Position numbers and translations under genes: made by a program. Shown piece by piece: positions 17,975 to 26,325 of a DNA stretch of 64,000 nucleotides. The notes beneath the pieces were generated by a model. The model had not been told where the DNA came from, searched no databases, and saw only the letters and a program-made list of their open reading frames with translations. Position 1 is the stretch's first letter. The number at the start of each line of letters is the position of its first letter. Origin of the DNA: Acidobacteriota bacterium. Lineage in GTDB: Bacteria > Acidobacteriota > Holophagae > Acanthopleuribacterales > Acanthopleuribacteraceae. The stretch spans positions 1-64,000 of the forward strand of contig PDUC01000042.1 of assembly GCA_002747255.1 (NCBI GenBank), given 5' to 3'.

Positions 17975-18882
17975 GTTCGAGTGTTCTTGTCAATCTAGCT
18001 CTTGCTATGGTCTTGACAAACCCTTCCGGCCAATTAGAGCCGCTTGAATTGATTTCAGTCCTGCCAATTGAGAGTCAGGGCAGGAAAATGGACTTATCGG
18101 CGCTGACTCTGGTTGACGGAGAACTCTACACTCTCTCCGACAAGGAAAACGGAGTTATCTATCGTCTGGCGTTCCAGGAAGATCATTTGGTTCTCCTGCC
18201 TTATCGCGATTGTGGCTTTTCCAGAGAGGTTTATTACGATTTTGAAGGTTTGACTGCGGATGATCAGGGTAATTTTTACATGATCAGTGAAAGGCAGAGC
18301 CGGGTGATGTGTATGCCTGCTGATGGCTCGCCTTGTCACTGGGTGATACCCTCATTGAAACGGGAAGCAAATAAAAAAAACCTTCTGAAGCTTGCGAACG
18401 GAGGTTTTGAGGGTATTGCTTATTTGGGAAACGATCTCTTTGTAGCCTGTGCTGAACGAAATGAACGCGGTCTGGTTAGCTGGAGGATAGATCGAGAAAA
18501 CCCGGACAGAGTCCAGGACCTGATAGTTGTAAATGGTGAGAACACAACCTATGGCAAAGCAAAGCATCGATCGCTTGATTTATCGGGTTTATGCTTTTAT
18601 AAAGGCAAACTCCTTGCTATTTATCGAAACAACAGCCTTGTCTCTGTTATTTCCGGGTACAGGGAAGGGTGTTTTGTCGAGGAAAAGGCCTGGTCTTATT
18701 GGCATGTGGAATACGAACCCGAATATCGTTTTAAAGACAAACGCTATGGTTTGGCAGAAGGCATCGCCATTGACGACGACAGGATCTACCTGGTTCTGGA
18801 CCCCAATAGGGATTCTCGTGAAAAGTACCCGGACGACTATCGCTCTTTGTTGTTTGTTTTCAAAAAGCCTGCTGAGCTTTAA
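17971..18882 (+). CDS. Phytase-esterase-like / SdiA-regulated-type beta-propeller protein
   Basis: The product has 303 residues with a short hydrophobic N-terminus. Repeated strands such as GELYTLSDKENGVIYRL, FEGLTADDQGNFYMISERQ, FEGIAYLGNDLFVACAERN, LDLSGLCFYKGKLLAIY and GLAEGIAIDDDRIYLVLD match the five/six-bladed propeller called esterase-like activity of phytase, and the related SdiA-regulated family. The first of these has Asp/Glu residues that bind calcium in relatives. The start codon overlaps the phosphoesterase stop by 4 bases (ATGA), so the two are translated together and probably work on the same phosphorylated compound. That function is inference; no catalytic residue can be named. 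Confidence 0.7.
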   Translation: MSSSVLVNLALAMVLTNPSGQLEPLELISVLPIESQGRKMDLSALTLVDGELYTLSDKENGVIYRLAFQEDHLVLLPYRDCGFSREVYYDFEGLTADDQGNFYMISERQSRVMCMPADGSPCHWVIPSLKREANKKNLLKLANGGFEGIAYLGNDLFVACAERNERGLVSWRIDRENPDRVQDLIVVNGENTTYGKAKHRSLDLSGLCFYKGKLLAIYRNNSLVSVISGYREGCFVEEKAWSYWHVEYEPEYRFKDKRYGLAEGIAIDDDRIYLVLDPNRDSREKYPDDYRSLLFVFKKPAEL

Positions 18883-19015
18883 CTTCAAAAAGGTGATTTT
18901 CCTGTAAAAAAAGTCAAATTAACCCATTAAAAAGGATAAAACGCATACTTTTTTCTTGCTAATCAAAGAAAAATGGATATTCTTTTCACTTTGATTCGAT
19001 TGATTAGGAGGAAAA

Positions 19016-19315
19016 ATGGATTACGAAATGTCACCGGAAGACCTCAGTTGTACCTGGGAAGAAGATGGAGAGTTGAAGGTCGAAGAGCTCGATAAGCATA
19101 TTCTGTCAAAAGGTGCATGGGTAACGATTATGTACCTTTATCGCGAAAGAAAAGGCGATGGCAGTTGGGGTCCCGAAAAGGTTCGCATTCAGAGATATAG
19201 AAAACAGCATGGCAAGTATTCAAGCCAGAGCCGATTTAATATTAGTTCCGCCAAACAAGCCAAAAAAATAGTGGACCAACTTTCAGAATGGTTCAAGGAT
19301 GAGTTTGACGCTTGA
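19016..19315 (+). CDS. Conserved-looking 99-residue protein, unknown
   Basis: The product is a small soluble protein with no signal or membrane segment. The N-terminal third is acidic (LSCTWEEDGELKVEELDKH). The centre is a beta-hairpin-like stretch (GAWVTIMYLYRERKGDGSWG), then a basic strand (PEKVRIQRYRKQHGKY) and a C-terminal helix (SAKQAKKIVDQLSEWFKDEF). The layout, with alternating basic and aromatic strands followed by a helix, could suit nucleic-acid binding (PC4-like), but I do not recognise a family. The start is firm: TTAGGAGG stands 5 bases before the ATG. The next gene, a SpoU methyltransferase, begins 7 bases after its stop, so they may share a transcript and an RNA-related role. 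Confidence 0.7.
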   Translation: MDYEMSPEDLSCTWEEDGELKVEELDKHILSKGAWVTIMYLYRERKGDGSWGPEKVRIQRYRKQHGKYSSQSRFNISSAKQAKKIVDQLSEWFKDEFDA

Positions 19316-19322
19316 AGGCAGT

Positions 19323-20069
19323 ATGCACTTTAAACTAATTTCAAGCGCTTCCAACCCTGAAGTGAAGGCTGTGAAAAAGCTGAATAAACGCGATAGTTCG
19401 CTTTTTGCAGTCGAGGGTGAAAAGCTGATAAGTGTCGCGGTTGAGTCAGGTTACGTGATGGAAAGCTGCTGGTCGACAGAAAAGAGCCAGCAGCTGACTC
19501 TTCCCGAAGGCACCGCACTCCGTCAGGTAACAAAGAACCTCTACCGGACTTTATCGCCGACAAAGTCTTCAAACGGTCCTTTGTGTGTCTTTCAAAAAAA
19601 ACGCATCAAAGGAAACTTCAATAAACACAGCGGGCGATATCTACTTTTTGACTCCATTCAGGATCCAGGGAATGCAGGTACCATGATTCGCGCGGCAAAG
19701 GCTTTTGGTCTGGACGGTATTCTGTGGTATGGCTCTAAACTGAATGTATACAAACATGCATTGATTCGAGCTTCAGCAGGTGCTTCCATGACCATGAACC
19801 ATTATGAATTGAACCTGCCGCTTGTGGGTGATTGTGGGCAGCTAGAGTGGATTGCTACCACGGCTAACGAGGGAACACCGCTGGATCGTTTTAAATGGCC
19901 AAATTCGTATGTGCTCTGTATGGGAAATGAGGGGCACGGGTTGAGTCATGAAATCAATCAATTATGTCACAAGCGGTTAACCATTCCCATGAACCGCCAT
20001 GTGGAGAGCCTTAATGTCGCCGGCGCGACTCATATCATTCTTTATGATGCAAGACATAAGAGCCAATAA
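19323..20069 (+). CDS. SpoU/TrmH-family RNA 2'-O-methyltransferase
   Basis: The product has 248 residues. SPOUT methyltransferases add a methyl group from SAM to ribose in rRNA or tRNA. An N-terminal RNA-binding domain (FKLISSASNPEVKAVKKL; LFAVEGEKLI) precedes the knotted catalytic domain. Its three motifs are DSIQDPGNAGTMIRAAKAFG (motif 1, with the Asn and Arg), VLCMGNEGHGLS (motif 2) and IPMNRHVESLNVAGATHII (motif 3, with the Ser-Leu-Asn-Val core). The arrangement resembles RlmB/TsnR-like enzymes; the target nucleotide is not predictable. The ATG at 19323 has GAAGG 5 bases upstream. An ATG at 19299 would overlap the preceding gene by 17 bases. Confidence 0.85.
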   Translation: MHFKLISSASNPEVKAVKKLNKRDSSLFAVEGEKLISVAVESGYVMESCWSTEKSQQLTLPEGTALRQVTKNLYRTLSPTKSSNGPLCVFQKKRIKGNFNKHSGRYLLFDSIQDPGNAGTMIRAAKAFGLDGILWYGSKLNVYKHALIRASAGASMTMNHYELNLPLVGDCGQLEWIATTANEGTPLDRFKWPNSYVLCMGNEGHGLSHEINQLCHKRLTIPMNRHVESLNVAGATHIILYDARHKSQ

Positions 20070-20090
20070 AGAAAAAACAAATATCAAATC

Positions 20091-20109
20091 GTGGTTTTAT
20101 GGAAACCAC
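20091..20109 (+). repeat. Short hairpin upstream of the FKBP gene
   Basis: GTGGTTT (20091-20097) and AAACCAC (20103-20109) form a perfect 7-bp stem with a 5-base loop. The stem ends only a few bases before the ribosome site AAAAGGAG. No T-tract follows, so it may affect translation or message stability rather than end transcription. Confidence 0.4.
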
Positions 20110-20129
20110 AATAAAAAGGAGATAATGAC

Positions 20130-20858
20130 ATGAAAAAAACAATAGGACTACTTTTCGTTCTAGCGCTACTTTTTGCCTGTAACCAGGGAAAAGAAAACGC
20201 AGCGAAGACGGACCAGAATGCAGACAAGGGGCAGACCGAAATGAAAAAAGCTGTTACAGACCAAAAAGCTTACGCTTTGGGCTATCGCATAGGTAAAGAT
20301 CTTGAGAGTTCAGGTGTGACACTGGACTGGAAGACGGTTAAAACCGCAATGAGTGATGCTGTTGAAGGTCGAGAACCCGCATTAGATGAAGAAGTAATGA
20401 TGAAGGCGTTCAAGGAGTTCCAAATGGAAGCACAAAACAAACAGAGAGAAAAAATGCAGCAGGCAGCTACCAAAAATAACGAGGAAGCTGCGAAGTGGCT
20501 GGCAGAAAATGCCAGTAAAGAGGGAGTTAAGACAACGGACTCCGGTTTACAGTATAAAGTCATCACCATGGGAAAAGGCAAAAAGCCAACCGCCAGTGAT
20601 AAAGTTAAGGTACACTACAAAGGAACGCTTGTTGACGGAACAGAATTTGACAGCAGCTACAAGAGAAATAAACCTGCAGAATTTCCTCTTGGCGGAGTGA
20701 TAAAAGGTTGGACTGAAGGGTTACAGTTGATGCCGGTAGGCTCCAAATTTGTGTTTTACATACCGCCAGAGTTGGGATACGGTCCATCAGGTGCCGGTTC
20801 TATTCCTCCAGGAGCCGCTCTTGTCTTTGAAGTGGAGCTTCTCGAGATTCTGAAATAA
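20130..20858 (+). CDS. FKBP-type peptidyl-prolyl isomerase lipoprotein
   Basis: The product has 242 residues. A lipoprotein signal peptide ends in LLFACN, so it is lipidated at Cys16 and sits in the periplasm. Residues about 40-130 form the helical FKBP_N dimerisation domain (YALGYRIGKDLESSG; a long charged helix around 85-120). The catalytic FKBP domain has VKVHYKGTLVDGTEFDSSY, FPLGGVIKGWTEGLQLMPVG, YIPPELGYGPSGAGSIPPGA and LVFEVELLEI, with all typical pocket aromatics present. It matches the FkpA/Mip/FklB group, which helps fold exported proteins. AAAAGGAGA stands before the ATG. A strong terminator follows, so it is a single-gene unit or the end of one. Confidence 0.92.
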   Translation: MKKTIGLLFVLALLFACNQGKENAAKTDQNADKGQTEMKKAVTDQKAYALGYRIGKDLESSGVTLDWKTVKTAMSDAVEGREPALDEEVMMKAFKEFQMEAQNKQREKMQQAATKNNEEAAKWLAENASKEGVKTTDSGLQYKVITMGKGKKPTASDKVKVHYKGTLVDGTEFDSSYKRNKPAEFPLGGVIKGWTEGLQLMPVGSKFVFYIPPELGYGPSGAGSIPPGAALVFEVELLEILK

Positions 20859-20907
20859 GCATTCATGATGCAGCGCAATTCGCCGCTTTAACAATTGACG
20901 ATATCAG

Positions 20908-20940
20908 AAAGGCCAATGAACTTTGTTCGTTGGCCTTTTA
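20908..20940 (+). terminator. Terminator after the FKBP gene
   Basis: A 13-bp stem (20908-20920 with 20926-20938, one G-U pair) closes a 5-base loop and ends in TTTTA. It lies 50 bases past the stop codon. The A-rich left flank could make it partly bidirectional for the converging DUF481 gene. Confidence 0.75.
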
Positions 20941-21015
20941 TAGTGGTGCTGGAGAAAAGATTCAGCAAAGCTCTGTTGTTTCAAATACAATCGGCGGATG
21001 ATGCTTCTTTGCGTT

Positions 21016-21747
21016 CTACCACTTGACGCGAAGAACTTGCTTGAAATTGTGGTTTTTGATGTCCAGTTCGGAGTTTTGTTTAGAGTTGTAAATAATATCG
21101 AGTTTCACTCTTTCTTTCCATAGAGCAAAGGTCAAAACAGATTCAAACGCCAGGTTCCTGTCATCCGTATCGTCGATATTGGGTTGGAAATAAACTGTGA
21201 CGGTGAGGTATTTTTGTTTTAGAGATAAGTAAGTGTTGAAGCGGTTCATGTCGAGATCGCTAATGACCGTTTCCCCTTCAACTTCGGAAGAAAGACGGAG
21301 TTCTTCTGCAAAGAGGGACAGACCACCTCTTAAAGAGTACTTTTCTCTTTCAATTGTTTTTCGAACCCCCAGTCCCCACAGTTTGCGCTTAAGCTGGTTG
21401 GAGAAATCGTCTTCAGAACGTTGAAAGAAGCCTTCAAATCCCCAGTTGGTAATGTGCCGATAGTATCTCAAGTGCAGGAAGTTCTTGTTTTTGTAGTTGA
21501 CATCGTCTTTGTCTTCAACTTCGGTGTCATAGACGGCCAGATACTCGTGAACACCTTTTACTTTGTTGACGAGTAAGGCTGCAAGCAGCGTTTTGCTATC
21601 GGTGGTCTTGGTTTCATCGTGGTCGAATGAGAACATCAAGTTAATAGAGCCTTCACCTCGGAACTTCTCTACGTTGGTTTGCGCCAGGGACGGATAAAAG
21701 GACCATGCGATTGATATCAGAATAAGGGAGATGGGTGTTTTTTTCAT
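21016..21747 (-). CDS. DUF481-type outer-membrane beta-barrel protein
   Basis: The product has 243 residues. The signal peptide (MKKTPISLILISIAWSFYPS) is cut near LAQ. The mature protein is a run of amphipathic strands with alternating hydrophobic residues (INLMFSFDHDETKTTD, NFLHLRYYRHITNWGFEGFF, KYLTVTVYFQPN, ESVLTFALWKERVKLDIIYN) and ends in FKQVLRVKW, an aromatic C-terminus used as the barrel-insertion signal. This fits DUF481/YdiY-like outer-membrane proteins, whose function is mostly unknown. AAGGTG precedes the ATG. It diverges from the gene at 22025 across 277 bases. Confidence 0.7.
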   Translation of the reverse strand: MKKTPISLILISIAWSFYPSLAQTNVEKFRGEGSINLMFSFDHDETKTTDSKTLLAALLVNKVKGVHEYLAVYDTEVEDKDDVNYKNKNFLHLRYYRHITNWGFEGFFQRSEDDFSNQLKRKLWGLGVRKTIEREKYSLRGGLSLFAEELRLSSEVEGETVISDLDMNRFNTYLSLKQKYLTVTVYFQPNIDDTDDRNLAFESVLTFALWKERVKLDIIYNSKQNSELDIKNHNFKQVLRVKW

Positions 21748-22024
21748 GGGTTCACCTTCACTTTTTTTTTGAGCTCTGGTAGAAAGTATAACAGAAAATG
21801 CAAAAGAATACTTGACAAGTTGTTGTTTTGGCTCTTGTTTTGAGATACATTGGTCTGAGGTACATTAAAATGTGTCGCTGCCCCGCGGGACTTGTTAGGT
21901 GACTGAGCCACACTCTAAAAAAACGGTTCTTTTTCGTTTTACGCGAAAAGCTTTCTGGTATTGGCAAATGCCAGAATGCGTCTGCCAGATATATCCATGG
22001 GGTTTCTGAGCTGCTGGTGATGGA

Positions 22025-22840
22025 ATGATGTTCTTGTGTTGGTTGGGTTTTTGGTTCTGCAATAGCTTTCAGACCGGGATGAAACAATCCGATGCGGTTG
22101 ATTTTTATATCAAGCGCATGGAGGAGGTTGTGAGTTCCCATGAGAACAGCGGCGATCATCAAAAGTTTCCCGAAGAGGCTCTCTTGGAGCAGTTGACCCG
22201 GCTGAAACGCGCCTATTCCAGGTCTGTTCACACGCTCATTCACTCCCGGGAGTGGCCTCATCTGGATGTTGAAACCAGGAATGAGCCTGTTTTTGGCGGT
22301 AGAATGACCTTGCCTGCCGAAAACAAGCAAGGACAGTTTTGGGCGTTTGAATGGCAGAAAATGCCGGTACTGCCCGATCATCTCTGGATGTACGGTTTTT
22401 CCTTTCGCGGTAAGCGCACCATTCGAGTCAAAGCTGTCAAAGTGTTTTTCGGGAATGGTAAAAGCAAGTTGTTTGATTCGTGGAGCAAAGCCGACCGTGG
22501 CAATGGGAGAGTGTTTAAGGCAGATCAGTGGCTGCCGTTTTTTGAATTTTCCGATGCCAGGGGTAATCGCTGTACAAAACGACTCAAGGCGGTTCACATT
22601 CTGGGCTCTGCTCAGGATGCGGATAAAGAAGCAAAACTGGATTTTTTATTTCGGATTCCCGATCCAAAGCTGGATAAACAAATGCCCTTGCTTCAGGAGC
22701 TGGACAAAATACAGAAACTCTTGCAGGAAAAGAAATATGACCAGTTTATTGCGGCCTTCAGGCGTTGGGTGGAAAAAGCCGCTTTGGAGAGACGGACCGC
22801 CATTGTGAAAGACTCATTGGTTCCAGTGGTCGGCAATTAG
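22025..22840 (+). CDS. Unknown protein, probably exported, helical C-terminus
   Basis: The product has 271 residues and I do not recognise a family. The N-terminus (MMFLCWLGFWFCNSFQTG) is short and very hydrophobic, so it could be a signal or anchor. The middle is beta-rich (TRNEPVFGGRMTLPAE, FWAFEWQKMP, LWMYGFSFRGKRTIRVKAVK). The C-terminal 60 residues are helical and charged (MPLLQELDKIQKLLQEKKYD). The opposite strand carries an open frame of similar length, but this frame has the better composition of residues. A GGTGATGG sequence before the ATG is a usable ribosome site. Its 3' end overlaps a small minus-strand membrane-protein gene by 27 bases. Confidence 0.55.
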   Translation: MMFLCWLGFWFCNSFQTGMKQSDAVDFYIKRMEEVVSSHENSGDHQKFPEEALLEQLTRLKRAYSRSVHTLIHSREWPHLDVETRNEPVFGGRMTLPAENKQGQFWAFEWQKMPVLPDHLWMYGFSFRGKRTIRVKAVKVFFGNGKSKLFDSWSKADRGNGRVFKADQWLPFFEFSDARGNRCTKRLKAVHILGSAQDADKEAKLDFLFRIPDPKLDKQMPLLQELDKIQKLLQEKKYDQFIAAFRRWVEKAALERRTAIVKDSLVPVVGN

Positions 22841-22984
22841 GTAGCCCAGCAGGGTAAAGACCAGGGCAATATAAGAGGCATGAACGACAATCAGCCCGGT
22901 CAATTCAGAAAAAAAGACGGTAATGACGCCCCAAACTCCGAGCCAGAACAGGATTTTAAGCAGTTTCCATCCAAAGTTTGACAA
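22814..22984 (-). CDS. Small two-helix membrane protein with TTG start
   Basis: This is a 56-residue frame with a TTG start at 22984 and a TGA at 22814. AAGGAGA (22997-22991) sits 6 bases before the TTG, one of the best ribosome sites in the area. The product begins MSNFGWKLLK, then has two hydrophobic helices (ILFWLGVWGVITVFFSELTG and LIVVHASYIALVFTLLGYLI) and ends ADHWNQ. It should be an inner-membrane hairpin protein. No family is recognised. The 3' ends of this gene and the convergent gene at 22025 overlap by 27 bases. The non-ATG start and small size make it easy to miss. Confidence 0.6.
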   Translation of the reverse strand: MSNFGWKLLKILFWLGVWGVITVFFSELTGLIVVHASYIALVFTLLGYLIADHWNQ

Positions 22985-23166
22985 ACAATCTCTCCTTGTT
23001 TAACTCTCAGACCCCATTGAATCATAGGCGTGAGAGAGGGAATGATGACAGCATCATCCTAACGTGAGAGTGCTGAGATGTCCAGCTCATAGATTGAAAC
23101 GTTGTCTTATTGCTGATGCAACCAAATGAGATTGCGATTATACTATTGCCGAGGTGGCGTTTCGGC

Positions 23167-24024
23167 ATGACGATGGAGAACAGTGAAAGAGACCGTTTCC
23201 TTCGAGAATCGGTCATTCTGGATGGACATTGCCATTTGAGTTTACACTTCGATCGAGCGTACTTAGCCACAGAGCTGTCAAATGCCACCGCCAATGCCTT
23301 CTTTCTCGGCGGTTATGAACCGGTTGAGTGGCAAGCTCAACTTCAATTAAGGAAAACCTTTCCCGGTTACCATTGGCTGCATTCATTTGGACTGCATCCC
23401 TGGTGGGTAGCCAGTCATTCCAGCCAAAGCTGTGAAGCCGCTTTTGCGGTTCTTGAAAAACAAGTCCAGTCAGCTCATGCCGTTGGGGAGTGCGGTCTTG
23501 ATTACTCTTCAGGGTATATCGGATCACGGAAACATCAGGAGCTCTGGTTCATCAGACAGCTTCACCTTGCGGTTCAGGTGGAGAAACCAGTTGTGCTGCA
23601 CTTGGTGCGCTCGTATGAAGCTGCTCTGAGAATTTTGGATGATTGTGGTCTGAAGACTTGTCGAGGGATGGTTCACGGATTTAGTGGCTCCAGAGAAGTG
23701 GCTGAAGCATTCATCAGGAGAGGTTGGCTGATTTCATTTGGTCCGAATATCATGAAGCGAGGCTACAAGAAAATGAAAAGAACGCTAAAAACCATTCCCT
23801 CTGAATACATGGTCATCGAAACAGATAGTATGCCGATCGAGGCCTTGCGGGACGGAGACGAGCAAGGGGGTGAAGGGCAAAGTGAGGGATTGGAACCCTC
23901 CCGGTTTAGGCGGTTTGTTCCCTTAAAGGCCGTTGCCCGGGCCGTTTCAGCATACCGGTCTGAAAGTTGGCGCGAACTGCTTGAGCTATCAAAGACTAAT
24001 TTGTGTGGCTTGCTGTTCAATTAA
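23167..24024 (+). CDS. TatD-family metal-dependent hydrolase
   Basis: The product has 285 residues. TatD proteins are TIM-barrel metalloenzymes with 3'-5' DNase or RNase activity. Metal ligands are in place: His21 and His23 (LDGHCHLS), Glu in AVGECGLDYSS, His in PVVLHLVRS, His in GMVHGFSGS and Asp in VIETDSMP. The catalytic segment LHSFGLHPWW is also present. A Gly/Glu-rich insertion (about 236-252) lies near the C-terminus before the usual Arg-Pro region, which is altered here. The ATG at 23167 has GAGGTGG 10-16 bases upstream; a TTG at 23110 is a weaker choice. It stands alone; housekeeping DNA/RNA turnover is the family role. Confidence 0.8.
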   Translation: MTMENSERDRFLRESVILDGHCHLSLHFDRAYLATELSNATANAFFLGGYEPVEWQAQLQLRKTFPGYHWLHSFGLHPWWVASHSSQSCEAAFAVLEKQVQSAHAVGECGLDYSSGYIGSRKHQELWFIRQLHLAVQVEKPVVLHLVRSYEAALRILDDCGLKTCRGMVHGFSGSREVAEAFIRRGWLISFGPNIMKRGYKKMKRTLKTIPSEYMVIETDSMPIEALRDGDEQGGEGQSEGLEPSRFRRFVPLKAVARAVSAYRSESWRELLELSKTNLCGLLFN

Positions 24025-24206
24025 GTGTTGTCGATACCAATTATCTGCCTGCTGGGATATAATACGCTGACCTCGTTTTAGAGGTCGGCTGAGCAGTCTT
24101 TTTGAGAAGGCACGGCTTGCAATTGAAGCAGTTTTTTGTGCAGGCCGGAATGCGATGAACAAAATGAGTGCCGCGGAAAATGAGCTGCGGGGACAGGAGG
24201 CAAGAC

Positions 24207-25973
24207 ATGGGTAAATTTGATCCACATTCATACACGGACCTGGATCAAGGTAAGATCAAGAAATTGGAGTTGAATCTATTTGTTGATTTTAAGAGAAAAG
24301 TTCTGATGGGTGAAGCCACACTTCACTTTCACAAAGGCGGTGAGGGTGCCATTGATCTCGATACAAGGGACTTAATCATAGATGCCGTTTACTCCAAGGA
24401 CGGTGTGCCCATTGGTTGGGAAAAATCGGAAACGGAAGGGTTTATGGGTGAAAAGCTCAGAATTTTTCGCCCAGTGGGAACGAAAACCCTGATCATACGA
24501 TACGCGACAACGCCTCGGTCTTCGGCACTTCAGTGGCTGGACCCGGAGCAGACTGCAGGCGGCGAGCACCCCTACTTATTCAGTCAATGTCAGCCTATTC
24601 ACGCCCGGTCCATGGTCCCACTTCAGGACAGCCCGCTGGTCCGCTTTACTTATACGGCCAGGATTATGGTGCCGAAAAAGCTGACAGCCGTTATGTCCGC
24701 TGCTCCAGGAATAGTGGAGCCAGGCCCCACAAAAGACTCCGCAACTGTGGTTTTCGATATGCCTCAGCCCATTCCCTCTTACCTGCTCGCTTTGGCAGTG
24801 GGCAGAATGGAGCATCGCGATCTATCCGAAAGGGCAAGAGTCTATGCTGAACCTGCCACTCTGGAAAGTGCCGCCTATGAATTTGCGGATATTGAAAAGA
24901 TGATCGTCGTTGCCGAACAAATCTTTGGTGCTTATCCCTGGGAGCGCTTTGATTTTGCCGTGATGCCGCCAGCTTTTCCCTATGGAGGCATGGAGAATCC
25001 GCGTTTGACCTTCCTGACGCCCACTTTATTGGCAGGGGATCGCTCTTTAGCCAATGTGTTGACCCATGAGCTGGCTCATTCCTGGACCGGCAACCTGGTG
25101 ACCAATGCTACGATGAACGATTTCTGGCTGAATGAAGGCTTCACCGTTTGGGCAGAAAGGCGCATCCTCGAGAAACTCGAAGGGGAGGAGATGTTCAAAC
25201 TGGCCGCCACACTTGGAGCGATTAGTCTGAAAGAGGAAATTGAGAACTTTGGTGAGGATTCACCCTATACCGCTTTAAAAACCAATTTGGAAGGCGTGGA
25301 TCCCGATGAAGTCTACTCTCAGGTTCCCTATGAGAAGGGCTTTCTCTTTGTCAGGCTCTTGGAAGAAAAAATAGGAAGAGAGGCTTTTGACGAGTTTGTT
25401 AAAAAATACATCAACAGGTTCAAATTCTCATCCATATCAACTGAGACATTTGAAGCCTTTTTCAAGCATGCCTATCCCGAACTTAGCGACGAAATTAAAA
25501 TGGACGAGTGGATCAGGGGAACCGGACTTCCCCATAACGCTCCCGTATTCCAATCCGCGCGTCTGGATGAATTGAATCAGGCTGCGGAAGCCTTCGCAAA
25601 AGACCAGGATGCAGCCATTCCAGGTGATCTGAACCCCACTGAAATGAGAGTGTATTTATCGGCACTGCCCCTGCAGTTAAATGAAGCTCAATGCCAAACG
25701 CTGGAACGGGCATTGGGTCTGGATCAAACTGGAAATTCCGAGATACGCTGTCAGTGGTACCTGATTGCCATTGCTTCAGGCTATCACAAAGTGCTGCCAG
25801 AGGTTGAGGTATTCCTCGCTCAGGTTGGTCGAATGAAGTTTGTCAAACCGCTCTTTTTGGCTTTGAAGAAACACGACGATACAGCAAGCCTGGCTTCCAG
25901 CCTGTATGAAAAGCTCAAAGCGGGTTATCATCCCATTGCTCAGGGCGTGCTGGATAAGCTAATGGCGAAATGA
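24207..25973 (+). CDS. M1-family aminopeptidase (leukotriene A4 hydrolase-like)
   Basis: The product has 588 residues, like LTA4H/aminopeptidase B-type M1 enzymes. It removes N-terminal residues from peptides using zinc. The zinc site is HELAHSW (His287, Glu288, His291) with the third ligand Glu310 in WLNEGFTVWAE, the standard 18-residue spacing. The exopeptidase motif is YGGMENPRLTF, in the LTA4H variant form (GGMEN). The early segment FSQCQPIHARSMVPLQDSP also matches LTA4H relatives, and the C-terminal third is the helical ARM-like domain. No signal peptide is seen, so it is cytoplasmic. CAGGAGG before the ATG sets the start. It may help degrade peptides released during cell-wall or protein turnover. 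Confidence 0.92.
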   Translation: MGKFDPHSYTDLDQGKIKKLELNLFVDFKRKVLMGEATLHFHKGGEGAIDLDTRDLIIDAVYSKDGVPIGWEKSETEGFMGEKLRIFRPVGTKTLIIRYATTPRSSALQWLDPEQTAGGEHPYLFSQCQPIHARSMVPLQDSPLVRFTYTARIMVPKKLTAVMSAAPGIVEPGPTKDSATVVFDMPQPIPSYLLALAVGRMEHRDLSERARVYAEPATLESAAYEFADIEKMIVVAEQIFGAYPWERFDFAVMPPAFPYGGMENPRLTFLTPTLLAGDRSLANVLTHELAHSWTGNLVTNATMNDFWLNEGFTVWAERRILEKLEGEEMFKLAATLGAISLKEEIENFGEDSPYTALKTNLEGVDPDEVYSQVPYEKGFLFVRLLEEKIGREAFDEFVKKYINRFKFSSISTETFEAFFKHAYPELSDEIKMDEWIRGTGLPHNAPVFQSARLDELNQAAEAFAKDQDAAIPGDLNPTEMRVYLSALPLQLNEAQCQTLERALGLDQTGNSEIRCQWYLIAIASGYHKVLPEVEVFLAQVGRMKFVKPLFLALKKHDDTASLASSLYEKLKAGYHPIAQGVLDKLMAK

Positions 25974-26268
25974 CTGATAGAATGGAGGCATCCTTACTTT
26001 AGAGAGAGTCACGAGGTGCTGAGATGGTTCAGAACACACCGGTGCTCTGTTGAAGCGGGGTCTTTCGGGGATCCTGAGGCTTTCGGCAGCTCAAGTTGAC
26101 ACCGCTGGGTCTCATAGTAAACCGCCAAAGGAACCAAACTCCGATTTCAGAATTTGTCTGGAAGCTGACTGAAGACTGAATTACAGGCATACGGCTTCCT
26201 GTTGTTTTGCAAACCATCCTGGGCAGGTATCCGGAAAAATGAACTGTTTCGTTTAGATGTCCCCCCCC

Positions 26269-26304
26269 AAAAAAAAAAGCCAGCTCATTGGAGCTGGCTT
26301 TTTT
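26269..26304. terminator. Bidirectional terminator between convergent genes
   Basis: GCCAGCTC (26279-26286) pairs with GAGCTGGC (26291-26298) around ATTG, flanked by A-runs on the left and T-runs on the right. It can stop transcription from the M1 peptidase gene on the plus strand and from the lipoprotein gene on the minus strand. The 295 bases between the peptidase stop and this site contain no supported gene. Confidence 0.85.
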
Positions 26305-26325
26305 GCTTTGTTTCTTTTAGTGGAA

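Noticed and set aside
21812-21817. Perfect TTGACA on the plus strand before the gene at 22025
   Set aside because: No acceptable -10 lies 15-19 bases downstream.
21758-22597. Long minus-strand open frame (279 codons) opposite the gene at 22025
   Set aside because: It has no good ribosome site, its residues look random, and the plus-strand frame has an ordered mix of strands and helices plus a usable ribosome site.
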